NCBI RefSeq assembly: GCF_001422365.1 | Contig: NZ_LMMT01000012.1 | Span: 250,712 to 314,711, forward strand | Origin: Pseudorhodoferax sp. Leaf265 | GTDB taxonomy: Bacteria; Pseudomonadota; Gammaproteobacteria; Burkholderiales; Burkholderiaceae_C | Direction: 5' to 3' | DNA length: 64,000 nt | In this document: positions 54,721 through 62,796 of the stretch, piece after piece | How positions within the stretch are numbered: position 1 is the first letter of the stretch | Layout: every line of letters begins with the position of its first letter | Notes under the pieces: model-generated | Database searches by the model: none | What the model saw: only the letters and a program-made list of their open reading frames with translations | What the model was told of the DNA's origin: nothing | Translations under genes and position numbers: made by a program

Positions 54721-54746
54721 GGTGCGGCCGACGCAAAGGCCGCACC
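54721..54746 (+). terminator. Hairpin after efflux operon
   Basis: A perfect 9-base stem, GGTGCGGCC (54721-54729) with GGCCGCACC (54738-54746), eight-base loop, starting 13 bases after the channel stop. No T-run follows, so it may be a Rho-assisted end or an RNA-stabilising structure. Confidence 0.5.
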
Positions 54747-54763
54747 GCCAACAGGGCCTCAAA

Positions 54764-54778
54764 TGAGAGTGCTTCTCA
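54764..54778. promoter_or_regulatory. Fur-box-like palindrome
   Basis: TGAGAGTGCTTCTCA fits the 7-1-7 Fur site TGATAATnATTATCA at 10 of 14 defined positions and its common TGAGAATnATTCTCA form at 12 of 14. It lies 8 bases before TATAGT (54786-54791), a good -10, where bound Fur would cover the -35 region. No protein gene starts downstream on the plus strand until 55591. Confidence 0.55.
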
Positions 54779-54796
54779 ATTGATGTATAGTTGATC

Positions 54797-54883
54797 CCAT
54801 CGGAAGTGCAGTGCAGCACTGCAGGCATTTCCACCGGTTTCATCGTGGGGCGACCCGAGACTTCGGTCTCCAAGGTCGTTTTT
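54797..54883 (+). ncRNA. Candidate Fur-regulated small RNA (about 85 nt)
   Basis: Downstream of the Fur-like box and -10, the expected start is near 54797. The segment has a 5' hairpin (TGCAGTG 54807-54813 with CACTGCA 54817-54823, extended by GGAA 54802-54805 with TTCC 54829-54832), an apparently unpaired middle (about 54833-54850), and an intrinsic terminator at 54851-54883. No open frame of note. The layout is that of RyhB/NrrF-type iron-starvation RNAs. No homologue was recognised by sequence; this is a structural prediction. Confidence 0.5.
54851..54883 (+). terminator. Intrinsic terminator with UUCG tetraloop
   Basis: Inner stem GAGAC (54857-54861), loop TTCG, GTCTC (54866-54870); outer stem CGACC (54851-54855) with GGTCG (54874-54878); then TTTTT at 54879-54883. 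This is a textbook Rho-independent terminator on the plus strand and does not belong to any plus-strand protein gene nearby. Confidence 0.75.
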
Positions 54884-54970
54884 GCTAGCCAACTCTTCAG
54901 GCCAGCCAAGCATTTTTTCCACGCATGACACAGGCCGCGCCAGGCGGCCGGTGCAGCCCGGTACCCCTGT

Positions 54971-55471
54971 CTAGCGCATATTGCGGAACTGCCGCGGGTC
55001 CATGCCGATCTCGGTGCGCCGCACCCGGCCGGCCGGATCGAAGTAGACATAGAACATCTGGTCCACCATGCCGCCGCGCCAGCGGTAGGTCCAGACCGGT
55101 CCGTCCCAGCGCCCGACCTGCCCCACGTAGCCCGGCGGGCCGAACTCGCGGTCGATGTCGGCCTGGGTCCAGCTGCCGTCCAGCGGGATGCGCGCGAAGT
55201 CGTTCTCGTTGAGCACCTGGCGCGCCTGCAGCACGCGGCCTGCGGCGTCGATGTCCACCATCACCACCTCCTGGCCCTGGGGCTGGAAGCTGTACTGCAG
55301 CCGCTCGCCCTGGGCCAGCGGCACGACACGCGTGGGCTGGCCCCAGCGCGACAGCACCTCGGCACGGGGCATGCCGGGCTTCAGACTCTCGACGGTGCCG
55401 CAGGCAACGAGCAGGGCGGCGAGAAGGGCGGCGAGTAGGGGGGCGCTCCAGCGCAAAAGGGGGTGGGCCAT
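54971..55471 (-). CDS. Outer-membrane lipoprotein with two SmpA/OmlA-like modules
   Basis: A 166-residue lipoprotein: signal with lipobox (LLAALLVAC, Cys near 24). The mature part has two similar alpha/beta modules, GMPRAEVLSRWGQPTRV...VDIDAAGRV and TQADIDREFGPPG...VYFDPAGRVRRTE, each resembling the BamE (SmpA/OmlA) fold. BamE itself has one module, so this is a relative, not BamE. Start ATG 55471 is chosen because the signal begins there; longer frames lack it. It is divergent from the amidohydrolase operon. Confidence 0.85.
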   Translation of the reverse strand: MAHPLLRWSAPLLAALLAALLVACGTVESLKPGMPRAEVLSRWGQPTRVVPLAQGERLQYSFQPQGQEVVMVDIDAAGRVLQARQVLNENDFARIPLDGSWTQADIDREFGPPGYVGQVGRWDGPVWTYRWRGGMVDQMFYVYFDPAGRVRRTEIGMDPRQFRNMR

Positions 55472-55590
55472 GGTGCCGCGCAGCTTACGTCTTATCCGTT
55501 CTGCACGCATGCACATGCGAAAGCCTTCGTTTGCACGGGGCGGGCCGGCTTCGAAGATGCGCGGACCGATTCCATCCAAGGAGCACCCGC

Positions 55591-57108
55591 GTGAACACCC
55601 GCCTGAACCCCGCCAAGGCTTCGCGTTCGGCCGCCGTCAAGGCGCGGCTGGACCATCCCGTCATCGACACCGACGTGCATGTGAACGACTACGCGCCGGT
55701 GCTGGAGGACTACATCGCCCAGTACGGCGGCCCCAAGCTGGTCGATGCGCTGCGCAAGGCCCTGGGCGGGCGCTTCGTCACGCGCGACGGCGGCGGCAAG
55801 GACTGGTACCAGCAAAGCGCCGAGGAACGCGCCCACCACCGCACGCTGCGCGCACCCTGGTGGGCCCGCGTCACGCGCAACACCTACGACCTGGCCACCT
55901 ACACCATCCCCGCGCTGCTGTACGAGCGCCTGGCCGAGCAGGGCTCGGACTACTCGGTGCTGTTCCCCAACGACGTGCTGTCGCCGGCCGCGGCCGGCAG
56001 CGAGTACCGCCAGCCCTTGCACCGCGCGCTGAACCACTTCCACGCCGACCAGTACCGCGCCTACGCCGACCGGCTCACGCCCGTGGCCGGCATCCCGATG
56101 CACAACCCCAAGGAAGCCATCGAGGAGCTGGAGTTCGCCATCAAGACGCTGGGCCTGAAGGTGGCCAACATCCCGGGCGGCGTGCGCCGGCCGATCCCGG
56201 CGATGGCCGAGAAGTACCCGGCCAAGGACCACCCCGAGATCGCCAAGCACGCGACCTACACCGACTTCTACGGCATCGACAGCCCGCACGACTACGACCC
56301 GTTCTGGGCCAAGGTGGTCGAGCTCGGCGTGCCCGTGACCACGCACTACGGCAGCCAGGGCTGGACCGGCCGGCATTCCACCAGCAACTACATGTTCAAC
56401 CACATCGGCCACTTCGCCGATGGCTCGCAGGCGTTCGCCAAGGCGCTGTTCTTCGGCGGCGTCACGCGGCGCTTCCCGGGCCTGCGCGTGGCGCTGTTGG
56501 AGGGCGGGGCCGACTGGGGCTCGCACGTGTTCACCCACCTGGTGGACCGCTGGGAGAAGCGCAACCGCAATGCCGTGCGCAACTACGACCCGGCCGCCGT
56601 CGACGTCGACCTGCTGGCCGCGCTGTTCGACCAGCACGGCGTCGATCTGCTGCAGGGCCGCGCGGTGGACAAGGCCACGCTGGTGCGCGACAGCCTGGGT
56701 ATCTCGGCCTTGCCGCACAGCCGCGAGCCGAACGACAGCGAGATCGACGACTTCGCGCTGGCCGGCATCGAGAGCGTGGACGACATCCGCGCGCGCTGGG
56801 TCGATCCGTTCTTCTTCGGCTCGGAGGCCGACGACCGCACCGTGGCCGCCGCCTTCAACCACCGCGTGCACCCGGGCGGCGTGAAGATCAACGCGATCTG
56901 GTCGTCCGACGTGGGCCACTGGGACGTGCCCGAGTTCACCGAGCCTCTGGCCGAGACCTGGGACCTCGTGGAGCAGGGCGTGCTCTCGGCGCAGGACTTC
57001 CGCGCCTTCACCTTCGGCAACCCGCTGCGCTTTTACACCGAGGCCAATCCGCACTTCTTCGACGGCACGGCCGTGGGCCGCCAGCTGGGCCTCGCGTCTG
57101 CCACCTGA
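55591..57108 (+). CDS. Amidohydrolase-2-family metal-dependent hydrolase
   Basis: A 505-residue TIM-barrel enzyme of the amidohydrolase/decarboxylase branch: HPVIDTDVHVNDY near residue 25, VTTHYGSQGW in the middle, VALLEGGADWGSHV, and a late WSSDVGHWDVP with the metal-type Asp. GTG 55591 with AAGGAG upstream matches the start of the fold. It leads an operon with a sulfonate/nitrate-type ABC importer and probably acts on the imported compound by hydrolysis or decarboxylation. Substrate unknown. Confidence 0.88.
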   Translation: MNTRLNPAKASRSAAVKARLDHPVIDTDVHVNDYAPVLEDYIAQYGGPKLVDALRKALGGRFVTRDGGGKDWYQQSAEERAHHRTLRAPWWARVTRNTYDLATYTIPALLYERLAEQGSDYSVLFPNDVLSPAAAGSEYRQPLHRALNHFHADQYRAYADRLTPVAGIPMHNPKEAIEELEFAIKTLGLKVANIPGGVRRPIPAMAEKYPAKDHPEIAKHATYTDFYGIDSPHDYDPFWAKVVELGVPVTTHYGSQGWTGRHSTSNYMFNHIGHFADGSQAFAKALFFGGVTRRFPGLRVALLEGGADWGSHVFTHLVDRWEKRNRNAVRNYDPAAVDVDLLAALFDQHGVDLLQGRAVDKATLVRDSLGISALPHSREPNDSEIDDFALAGIESVDDIRARWVDPFFFGSEADDRTVAAAFNHRVHPGGVKINAIWSSDVGHWDVPEFTEPLAETWDLVEQGVLSAQDFRAFTFGNPLRFYTEANPHFFDGTAVGRQLGLASAT

Positions 57109-57129
57109 ACCGTTTTCCAAGGACTCCGC

Positions 57130-58221
57130 ATGTTCTCGACCAAGCAAGTCTTCAAGGGCTGGGCCGCCGCACTGGCGCTGTTCGGCGCATTCACCGCGGC
57201 GCAGGCCGCGCCCGAGGTCATCCGCATCGGCGTGGCCACGGCCGGCGGTGGCGATCCCGTCACCTGGGGCGGCTCGCCCGGCGGCGTGGCGTGCAACCAG
57301 CAGTGGCTGGAACAGGAGTTCAAGGGCTCGGGCACCAAGATCGAGTGGCTGTTCTTCAAGGGCGCGGGCCCGGCGGTCAACGAGGCGCTGTCGAACAAGC
57401 AGATCGACTTCGCCTACCAGGGCGACCTGCCTTCGCTCGTGGGCCGCGCCAACGGCCTGAACACCAGGCTGCTGCTGGCCAGCGGCACGCGCAACAACCT
57501 CTACGTGGTGGTGCCGCCCCAGTCCGCCATCCAGTCGATCAAGGACCTCAAGGACCGCAAGGTCTCGATCTTCCGCGGCACCAACGGCCACCTGGTCGCG
57601 ATCAACGTGCTGGCCGCCAACGGCCTCACCGAGCGCGACATCAAGGGCGTGAACCTGGACACCGGCAGCGCCCAGGCGGCGCTGGTCTCCAGCGGCGTCG
57701 ATGCGGCCTTCGGCGGCAGCGAGTGGTTCAAGGTGCGCGACCAGGGGCTGGCCCGCATCGTCTACTCCACCCAGGGCCAGGACCCGGCCTACACGCGCCA
57801 GGCCGCGCTGCTCGTGCACGGCGAGTTCGAGAAAGCCAACCCGGCCGAGGTGCAGCGCGTGGTCGACGTGTTCGTGCGCGCCGCCAAGTGGGCGTCCGAC
57901 GAGAAAAACCGCGAGGAGCTGTTCGCGACCTGGGCCAAGAGCGGCACGCCAGCCGCCTCGTACAAGGCGGAGTTCGAGAACCAGTCGCTGGCCGAGCGCA
58001 ATTCGCCGCTGCTCGACGCGTTCCTGAACGCCCGCTACAAGGCCGTGGTCGACGACGCGCTCAAGCTCAAGCTGATCCGTCGCAGCGTGACCGTGGACGA
58101 CTGGTTCGAGCCGAAGTACCTGCAGGCCGCGCTCAAGAAGCAGGGCCTGGAGAACCACTGGACGGCCTACGACGCCAAGGGCAAGCCCGTGGCGGGCAGC
58201 GCCTCGGTCGCGGCACGCTGA
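57130..58221 (+). CDS. ABC transporter substrate-binding protein, SsuA/TauA type
   Basis: A 363-residue periplasmic binding protein: signal peptide ending TAAQAAPE near residue 28, then APEVIRIGVATAGGGDPVTW, GAGPAVNEALSNKQIDFAYQ, LPSLVGRANG and a SsuA-like second lobe. The family takes up sulfonates, taurine, nitrate or aromatic acids. It lies 21 bases after the amidohydrolase and one base before the first permease gene. Confidence 0.92.
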   Translation: MFSTKQVFKGWAAALALFGAFTAAQAAPEVIRIGVATAGGGDPVTWGGSPGGVACNQQWLEQEFKGSGTKIEWLFFKGAGPAVNEALSNKQIDFAYQGDLPSLVGRANGLNTRLLLASGTRNNLYVVVPPQSAIQSIKDLKDRKVSIFRGTNGHLVAINVLAANGLTERDIKGVNLDTGSAQAALVSSGVDAAFGGSEWFKVRDQGLARIVYSTQGQDPAYTRQAALLVHGEFEKANPAEVQRVVDVFVRAAKWASDEKNREELFATWAKSGTPAASYKAEFENQSLAERNSPLLDAFLNARYKAVVDDALKLKLIRRSVTVDDWFEPKYLQAALKKQGLENHWTAYDAKGKPVAGSASVAAR

Positions 58222-58222
58222 G

Positions 58223-59092
58223 ATGGGCGTCGAGCAGACCTTCGTGCCGCTGCTGACGGGCGGGGCGCTGGCCGCGTCGTCGCTGCCCGCGCCGGCTGTC
58301 CCTGCTGCGCCGGCCGCGCCCGCCGCCGTGCCGCGCAAGGCAGCACGCTTGCGCGGCGACGCGCTGCTGCCCTGGCTGCTGCCGGCGGCCCTGCTGGGGC
58401 TGTGGTTCCTGGGCGCCGCCCAGGGCTGGATCTCGCCCCAGGTGCTGCCGCCACCGCAATTCGTCTGGGAGACGCTGCGCGACCTGGCCACCAGCGGCGA
58501 CCTGTGGCTGCACGTGTCGGCCAGCCTGCAGCGCGTGCTGGTCGGCTTCGCGGCCGGCGCGCTGCTGGGGCTGGCGCTGGGCTCGGCCATGGGGCTGTCG
58601 CGCAGCGCCGAGGCCTACCTGCTGCCCAGCTTCAATGCGCTGGTGCAGATCCCGGTGCTGGGCTGGCTGCCCTTCGTGCTGCTGCTGGTCGGCATCGGCG
58701 AGCCGCTGAAATACATCCTGATCGCCAAGGCCGCGCTGGTGCCCGTGGCGCTCAACACCTTGCAGGGCTTCCGGCAGACGCCGCTGAACCTGCGTGAGGT
58801 CGGCCGCGTCTATGGCTACACGCCACGCCAGCAGGTGCTCGAGATTGTTCTGCCGCATGCCGTGCCCACGCTGTTCACCGGGCTGCGCCTGGGCTTCACC
58901 AAGGCCTGGCTGTCGCTGGTGGTGGTCGAGCTGGTCGCGTCCAGCGAAGGCCTGGGCTACTTGATCGTCTACGGCCGCCAGCTGTTCCAGCTGGACCAGG
59001 TGATGGCGGCCGTGATCGTGGTCGGTGCCATCGGCTACGCCATCGACCGGGTGCTGGACTGGGCCGAGCGCCGCGTGAAGGGGACCACATGA
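58223..59092 (+). CDS. ABC transporter permease, SsuC-like, first of two
   Basis: A 289-residue permease with a Pro/Ala-rich N-terminal tail, then about six helices. The EAA loop is EVGRVYGYTPRQQVLEIVLP, typical of SsuC/TauC proteins. It is followed with ATGA overlap by a second, different permease, so the membrane part is probably a heterodimer; SsuC-type systems usually encode a single permease. Confidence 0.92.
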   Translation: MGVEQTFVPLLTGGALAASSLPAPAVPAAPAAPAAVPRKAARLRGDALLPWLLPAALLGLWFLGAAQGWISPQVLPPPQFVWETLRDLATSGDLWLHVSASLQRVLVGFAAGALLGLALGSAMGLSRSAEAYLLPSFNALVQIPVLGWLPFVLLLVGIGEPLKYILIAKAALVPVALNTLQGFRQTPLNLREVGRVYGYTPRQQVLEIVLPHAVPTLFTGLRLGFTKAWLSLVVVELVASSEGLGYLIVYGRQLFQLDQVMAAVIVVGAIGYAIDRVLDWAERRVKGTT

Positions 59093-59901
59093 GCGCCGCG
59101 ACGGAACGTGCGGAGCTGTCCGCGCTCGCGCCGCTCAAGCCGCAAGCGACAGGCCGCTGGCGCGGCTTCGTGCTGCCGGTGGCGGCCATCGCGCTGTGGT
59201 CGCTGGCCGCCAGCTTCGAACTCGTGAACTCGGCGCTGCTGGTGGCGCCGGGCAAGGTGCTGGCCACGGCCTGGGAGCAGATCGAGACCGGGCGGCTGTG
59301 GCGCGCGCTGTCGGCCAGCCTGGCGCGCGAAGCCACGGGCTTTCTGATCGGCACGCTGGGCGGCCTCCTGCTGGGGGCCTTGCTGGGCCTGTCGCCGCTG
59401 TTCAACCGCCTCGTCGGCCCCAGCTTCAACACCTTCAAGCAGATCTCGCTGTTCGCCTGGATCCCGCTGATCTCGGTCTGGTTCGGCCTGGGCGACGTGG
59501 CCAAGGTGGTGTTCCTGTCGCTGGCCGCGTTGGTGCCGGTGGTGGTCAACACTTGCGACGGCATCCGTACCACGCCCAAGGCGCTGCTGGAGGTCGCGCG
59601 CGTCTATGGCTTCACGCGCTGGCAGACCGTCACGCAGGTGGTGCTGCCGTCGGCGCTGCCGGCGATCTTCACGGGCGTCTACCTCGCGCTGATCTATTCC
59701 TGGCTGGCCACCATCGGCGCCGAGTACCTGCTCGTGGCCGGCAAGGGCATCGGCAACACGCTGATCGAGGGCAGCGAGCATTTCCGCATGGACCTCGTGC
59801 TGTTCGGCATGGTGGTCATCGGCTCGGTGGGCTGGGCGATGAACGCCTCGGCCCGTTGGTTGGAGCGCCGGCTGGCGCGTTGGTTGGGGAGAACCTCTTG
59901 A
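59089..59901 (+). CDS. ABC transporter permease, SsuC-like, second of two
   Basis: A 270-residue permease with about six helices and EAA loop EVARVYGFTRWQTVTQVVLP. It is related to but clearly different from the preceding permease. ATG 59089 overlaps the upstream stop, and its own stop overlaps the TTG start of the ATPase gene. Confidence 0.92.
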   Translation: MSAATERAELSALAPLKPQATGRWRGFVLPVAAIALWSLAASFELVNSALLVAPGKVLATAWEQIETGRLWRALSASLAREATGFLIGTLGGLLLGALLGLSPLFNRLVGPSFNTFKQISLFAWIPLISVWFGLGDVAKVVFLSLAALVPVVVNTCDGIRTTPKALLEVARVYGFTRWQTVTQVVLPSALPAIFTGVYLALIYSWLATIGAEYLLVAGKGIGNTLIEGSEHFRMDLVLFGMVVIGSVGWAMNASARWLERRLARWLGRTS

Positions 59902-60734
59902 CTGTTGTCGCTGCCGAGAACGAACTGCACATCCGCGCCCTGGGCAAGCGCTACGCGAGCACCCAGGCCGCCGGCGGCGAGCTGCAGGTGCTGGAGAACA
60001 TCGACCTGCACGTGCCGGCCGGCCGCTTCGTGAGCATCGTGGGCGCCAGCGGCTGCGGCAAGTCCACGCTGCTGCGCCTGGTGCTGGGCCTGGAGGACCA
60101 GTACGAGGGCCGCATCGAGCTCGACGGCCAACCCATCGTGGGCACCGGCCCCGAGCGCGGCATCGTGTTCCAGGACCACCGGCTGTTCCCCTGGCTCAAC
60201 GTGGAGCAGAACATCGCCGTGGGCCTGCGCAACGCCGAGCTCACGCCGGCCGAGAAGCGCGCGCGCGTGGCCGAGCATGTGGCGCTGGTCGGGCTGCAGG
60301 GTTTCGAGCAGTCCTTCCCGCACCAGATCTCGGGCGGCATGGCGCAGCGCGTGGCGATCGCGCGCGGCCTCGTCAACCGGCCGCGCCTGCTGCTGCTGGA
60401 CGAGCCCTTCGGTGCGCTCGACGCGCTGACGCGCGCGCGGCTGCAGAACGAGCTGCAGCGCATCTGGCAGGCCGAGCGCATCACCATGCTGCTGGTCACC
60501 CACGACGTGGAGGAGGCGGTGTTCCTGGCCGACCAGGTGGTGGTGATGCAGCCGCACCCGGGCCGCATCCGGCGCATCGTCGACGTGGACCTGCCGCACC
60601 CGCGCCACCGCAGCGACCCGCGTTTCATCGCGCTGCGCGACGACGTGCTCTCGGACTTCCTGGAGCCCGGCGCGCTGCCCGTGGAGCAGCCGCCGGTGCC
60701 GATCGGCCCGGGCGGCTGGCGGCTGGCCTGGTAG
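59898..60734 (+). CDS. ABC transporter ATP-binding protein, SsuB/TauB type
   Basis: A 278-residue ATPase: Walker A GASGCGKST near residue 49, signature ISGGMAQRVAIARGL (the GGMAQR form typical of SsuB/TauB), Walker B LLLLDEPFGALDA, switch His in LLVTHDVEEA. The start is TTG 59898, overlapping the permease stop; no ATG precedes the conserved region. It ends three bases from the convergent DedA-rhodanese gene. Confidence 0.94.
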   Translation: MTVVAAENELHIRALGKRYASTQAAGGELQVLENIDLHVPAGRFVSIVGASGCGKSTLLRLVLGLEDQYEGRIELDGQPIVGTGPERGIVFQDHRLFPWLNVEQNIAVGLRNAELTPAEKRARVAEHVALVGLQGFEQSFPHQISGGMAQRVAIARGLVNRPRLLLLDEPFGALDALTRARLQNELQRIWQAERITMLLVTHDVEEAVFLADQVVVMQPHPGRIRRIVDVDLPHPRHRSDPRFIALRDDVLSDFLEPGALPVEQPPVPIGPGGWRLAW

Positions 60735-60737
60735 GGC

Positions 60738-61664
60738 TCAGGGCGTGGCGAGCGGCCGGCCGGCGGCCAGCCAGGCGTCCACGCCGCCCAGCAGCGGCAG
60801 CACGCGCGTGAAGCCCTGGCGCTGCAGCCGCTGGGCCACCTGCACGGCCGAGACCTCGTTGGGACAGGCGCAATAGACCACCAGCAAGGTGTCGCGCGCC
60901 AGCGCATCCAGCGCGTCCGGCAGTCTCTTGCCCTGCATCTGCAGCGCGCCGGGGATGCGGCCGTGCGGCAGGCTGCCGGGCACCCGCACGTCGAGCAGCA
61001 CGGCGGGCGCTCCGCTGTCCATGTGCGCGGCCAGGGCCTCCACGCTGATGCGTTCGCTGGCCAACTGGCGCTGGAACTGGCGCCGCTGCCACCACTTGGA
61101 CGCGACGAAGGCCAGCACGGCGGCCAGCAGCAGCGCCAGGCCCCAGCGGCCCAGTTCGCTCAGCGTGGCCAGCGCGTCCTCGATGGCCGACGCAAACAGC
61201 CAGCCCAGCGCCAGCCCCAGGCCGATCCACAGCGCGCTGCCGATGGCGTCGAAGAACACGAAGGTGGCGCGCCGGATGTGCAGCGCGCCCGACAGCGCCG
61301 TGGACACCGAGGCGAAGCCCGGCACGAACTTGGCCACCATCAGCGAGGCCGGGCCGAAGCGCAGGAAGATGGATTCGGTCTGGCGCACGCAGCTGTCCGG
61401 CGTCAGCGAGACCGTGCACATGAAGCGCAGCACGCGCCGGCCCAGGCGCTCGCCGGCCCAGTACCAGAGGTTGTCGGCGATCAGCGTGGCGGCCATGGCG
61501 GCGGCGAACAGCGGCGCCAGCGCGAGTTCGCCGCGCGCGGCCAGCGTGCCGCCCAGCATCAGCACGGGGAAGGCCGGGATCGGCGCGCCCAGCTGCTCGA
61601 TGAGCACCATGGCGAACACGAAGGCGATGCCGTACTGGGCGAGGGTCTGGAGCAGGAAGTCCAC
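60738..61664 (-). CDS. DedA-family membrane protein fused to a rhodanese domain
   Basis: A 308-residue protein. The N-terminal about 200 residues are a DedA/SNARE-associated domain (IEQLGAPIPAFPVLMLGG, KFVPGFASVSTALSGALH) with several membrane helices. The C-terminal about 100 residues are a rhodanese domain with the active-site Cys in VVYCACPNEVSA. DedA proteins move lipids such as undecaprenyl phosphate or phosphatidylethanolamine; the rhodanese may sense or transfer sulfur at the membrane. GTG 61664 is the best start found, without a clear ribosome site. Confidence 0.85.
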   Translation of the reverse strand: MDFLLQTLAQYGIAFVFAMVLIEQLGAPIPAFPVLMLGGTLAARGELALAPLFAAAMAATLIADNLWYWAGERLGRRVLRFMCTVSLTPDSCVRQTESIFLRFGPASLMVAKFVPGFASVSTALSGALHIRRATFVFFDAIGSALWIGLGLALGWLFASAIEDALATLSELGRWGLALLLAAVLAFVASKWWQRRQFQRQLASERISVEALAAHMDSGAPAVLLDVRVPGSLPHGRIPGALQMQGKRLPDALDALARDTLLVVYCACPNEVSAVQVAQRLQRQGFTRVLPLLGGVDAWLAAGRPLATP

Positions 61665-61743
61665 AGGAGCAGGGGGAGCGGGAAAGGCGTGAGTGTGCCC
61701 TGGCGGCGGCGCGCGTGCTGCGCCGCCCCGGTGCAGACCCCGT

Positions 61744-62661
61744 CTACGCGCCCTGGAAGAGCGCGAACCTGCGCTGCAGCGCCTGCAGGATGTGGGCCGC
61801 AGCGCCCGACAGCGGCCTGCCCTTGCGCACGAGCAGGCGGACCTTGGCCTTGCGGCTGACCGGGTGGGCCAGGTCCAGCGCCACCAGCGCGTCGGCTGCG
61901 GTCTCGGCCGCCGTCGCCGCGCCGGCGCCAATGAAGCTGACGCCATCGGTGGCCTGCACGAAGCGCTTGAGGGCCGCCACGGAGTTGCTCCGGAAGCTCG
62001 GCACCAGGGCCATGTGCTCGGCATACGCCAGCGCTTCGAGCAGCTGCCCCACGCCGTAGTTGGGCGGCATGAGCGCCAACGGCCAGGCCGCCACCTGGCG
62101 CAGCGTGACGGGCCCCTGTGCGTTGGCCAGCGGATGCCCGGCCCGCACCAGCACCTTCAGGGGCGAAGCGGCCGTGGCGGCGAATTGCAGCGCCGCATCG
62201 GCCTTGGGGTTGTAGGCCACGCCCATGTGCGCTGCGTCCTCTGCCACGGCGGTCACGAGTTCGTTCACGGGCAGTGCGTCGACCAGCACCGACACCTGGG
62301 GATGCGCCGCGCAGAAGGGCGCGACCACGGAGCCCAGCAGCCCGTCGATGAAGCCTTCGCTGGCGACGATGCGCACCGAACCGGCCGCGAAGGTGCTGAG
62401 CGCCTGCAGCTGCTCCTCCAGCCGCTCCTGGTGGGCCTGGCAGCCGCGCCAGAAGTCCAGCAGGTGCGTGGCGGCGTCCGTCGGCACCACGCCGCGGGCC
62501 TGGCGTTCGAACAGCAGCACGCCCAGTTCCTCCTCCAGCAGCGCCAGCTGCCGTGTGATGACCGACGGCGCCGTGTTCAACGCATCGGCCGCGCCACGGA
62601 TGGAGCGGTGTACCAGCACCTCCTTGAAGTAGCGCAGGCGTTTCTGGTTGATGTCGCGCAT
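61744..62661 (-). CDS. LysR-family regulator, divergent from M81 peptidase
   Basis: A 305-residue LysR protein: [23 protein letters not shown], wing [12 protein letters not shown], and a complete effector domain. It is divergent from the M81-type gene across 135 bases containing two perfect inverted repeats, so it likely controls that gene and itself. Ligand unknown. Confidence 0.93.
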   Translation of the reverse strand: MRDINQKRLRYFKEVLVHRSIRGAADALNTAPSVITRQLALLEEELGVLLFERQARGVVPTDAATHLLDFWRGCQAHQERLEEQLQALSTFAAGSVRIVASEGFIDGLLGSVVAPFCAAHPQVSVLVDALPVNELVTAVAEDAAHMGVAYNPKADAALQFAATAASPLKVLVRAGHPLANAQGPVTLRQVAAWPLALMPPNYGVGQLLEALAYAEHMALVPSFRSNSVAALKRFVQATDGVSFIGAGAATAAETAADALVALDLAHPVSRKAKVRLLVRKGRPLSGAAAHILQALQRRFALFQGA

Positions 62662-62678
62662 GTCCTGGTCACCGTGAT

Positions 62679-62731
62679 GTTGCCCGTTGGGCAACGATGA
62701 TCGTTGCAGATTGCTGTTGGTGCAACAGCAA
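62679..62731. promoter_or_regulatory. Two perfect inverted repeats in LysR/M81 promoter region
   Basis: Site 1: GTTGCCC (62679-62685) and GGGCAAC (62689-62695), 3-base gap. Site 2: TTGCTGTTG (62711-62719) and CAACAGCAA (62723-62731), 3-base gap. Both share the GTTG...CAAC theme and their centres are 34 bases apart, about three helical turns. They are probable binding sites of the adjacent LysR. Confidence 0.6.
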
Positions 62732-62796
62732 CCGGCGCAGATCATGCAGGCAGGCCGCAACGTCCCATGCGGCCCACCCCCACCACAGGACACGCC

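Noticed and set aside
54933-54949. Terminator of the minus-strand lipoprotein gene
   Set aside because: GGCCGC/GCGGCC hairpin is perfect, but no T-run follows on the minus strand; too weak to call.
55492-58590. 1,032-codon minus-strand frame opposite the amidohydrolase and ABC genes
   Set aside because: No domain motifs, and the composition is that of antisense GC-rich coding DNA.
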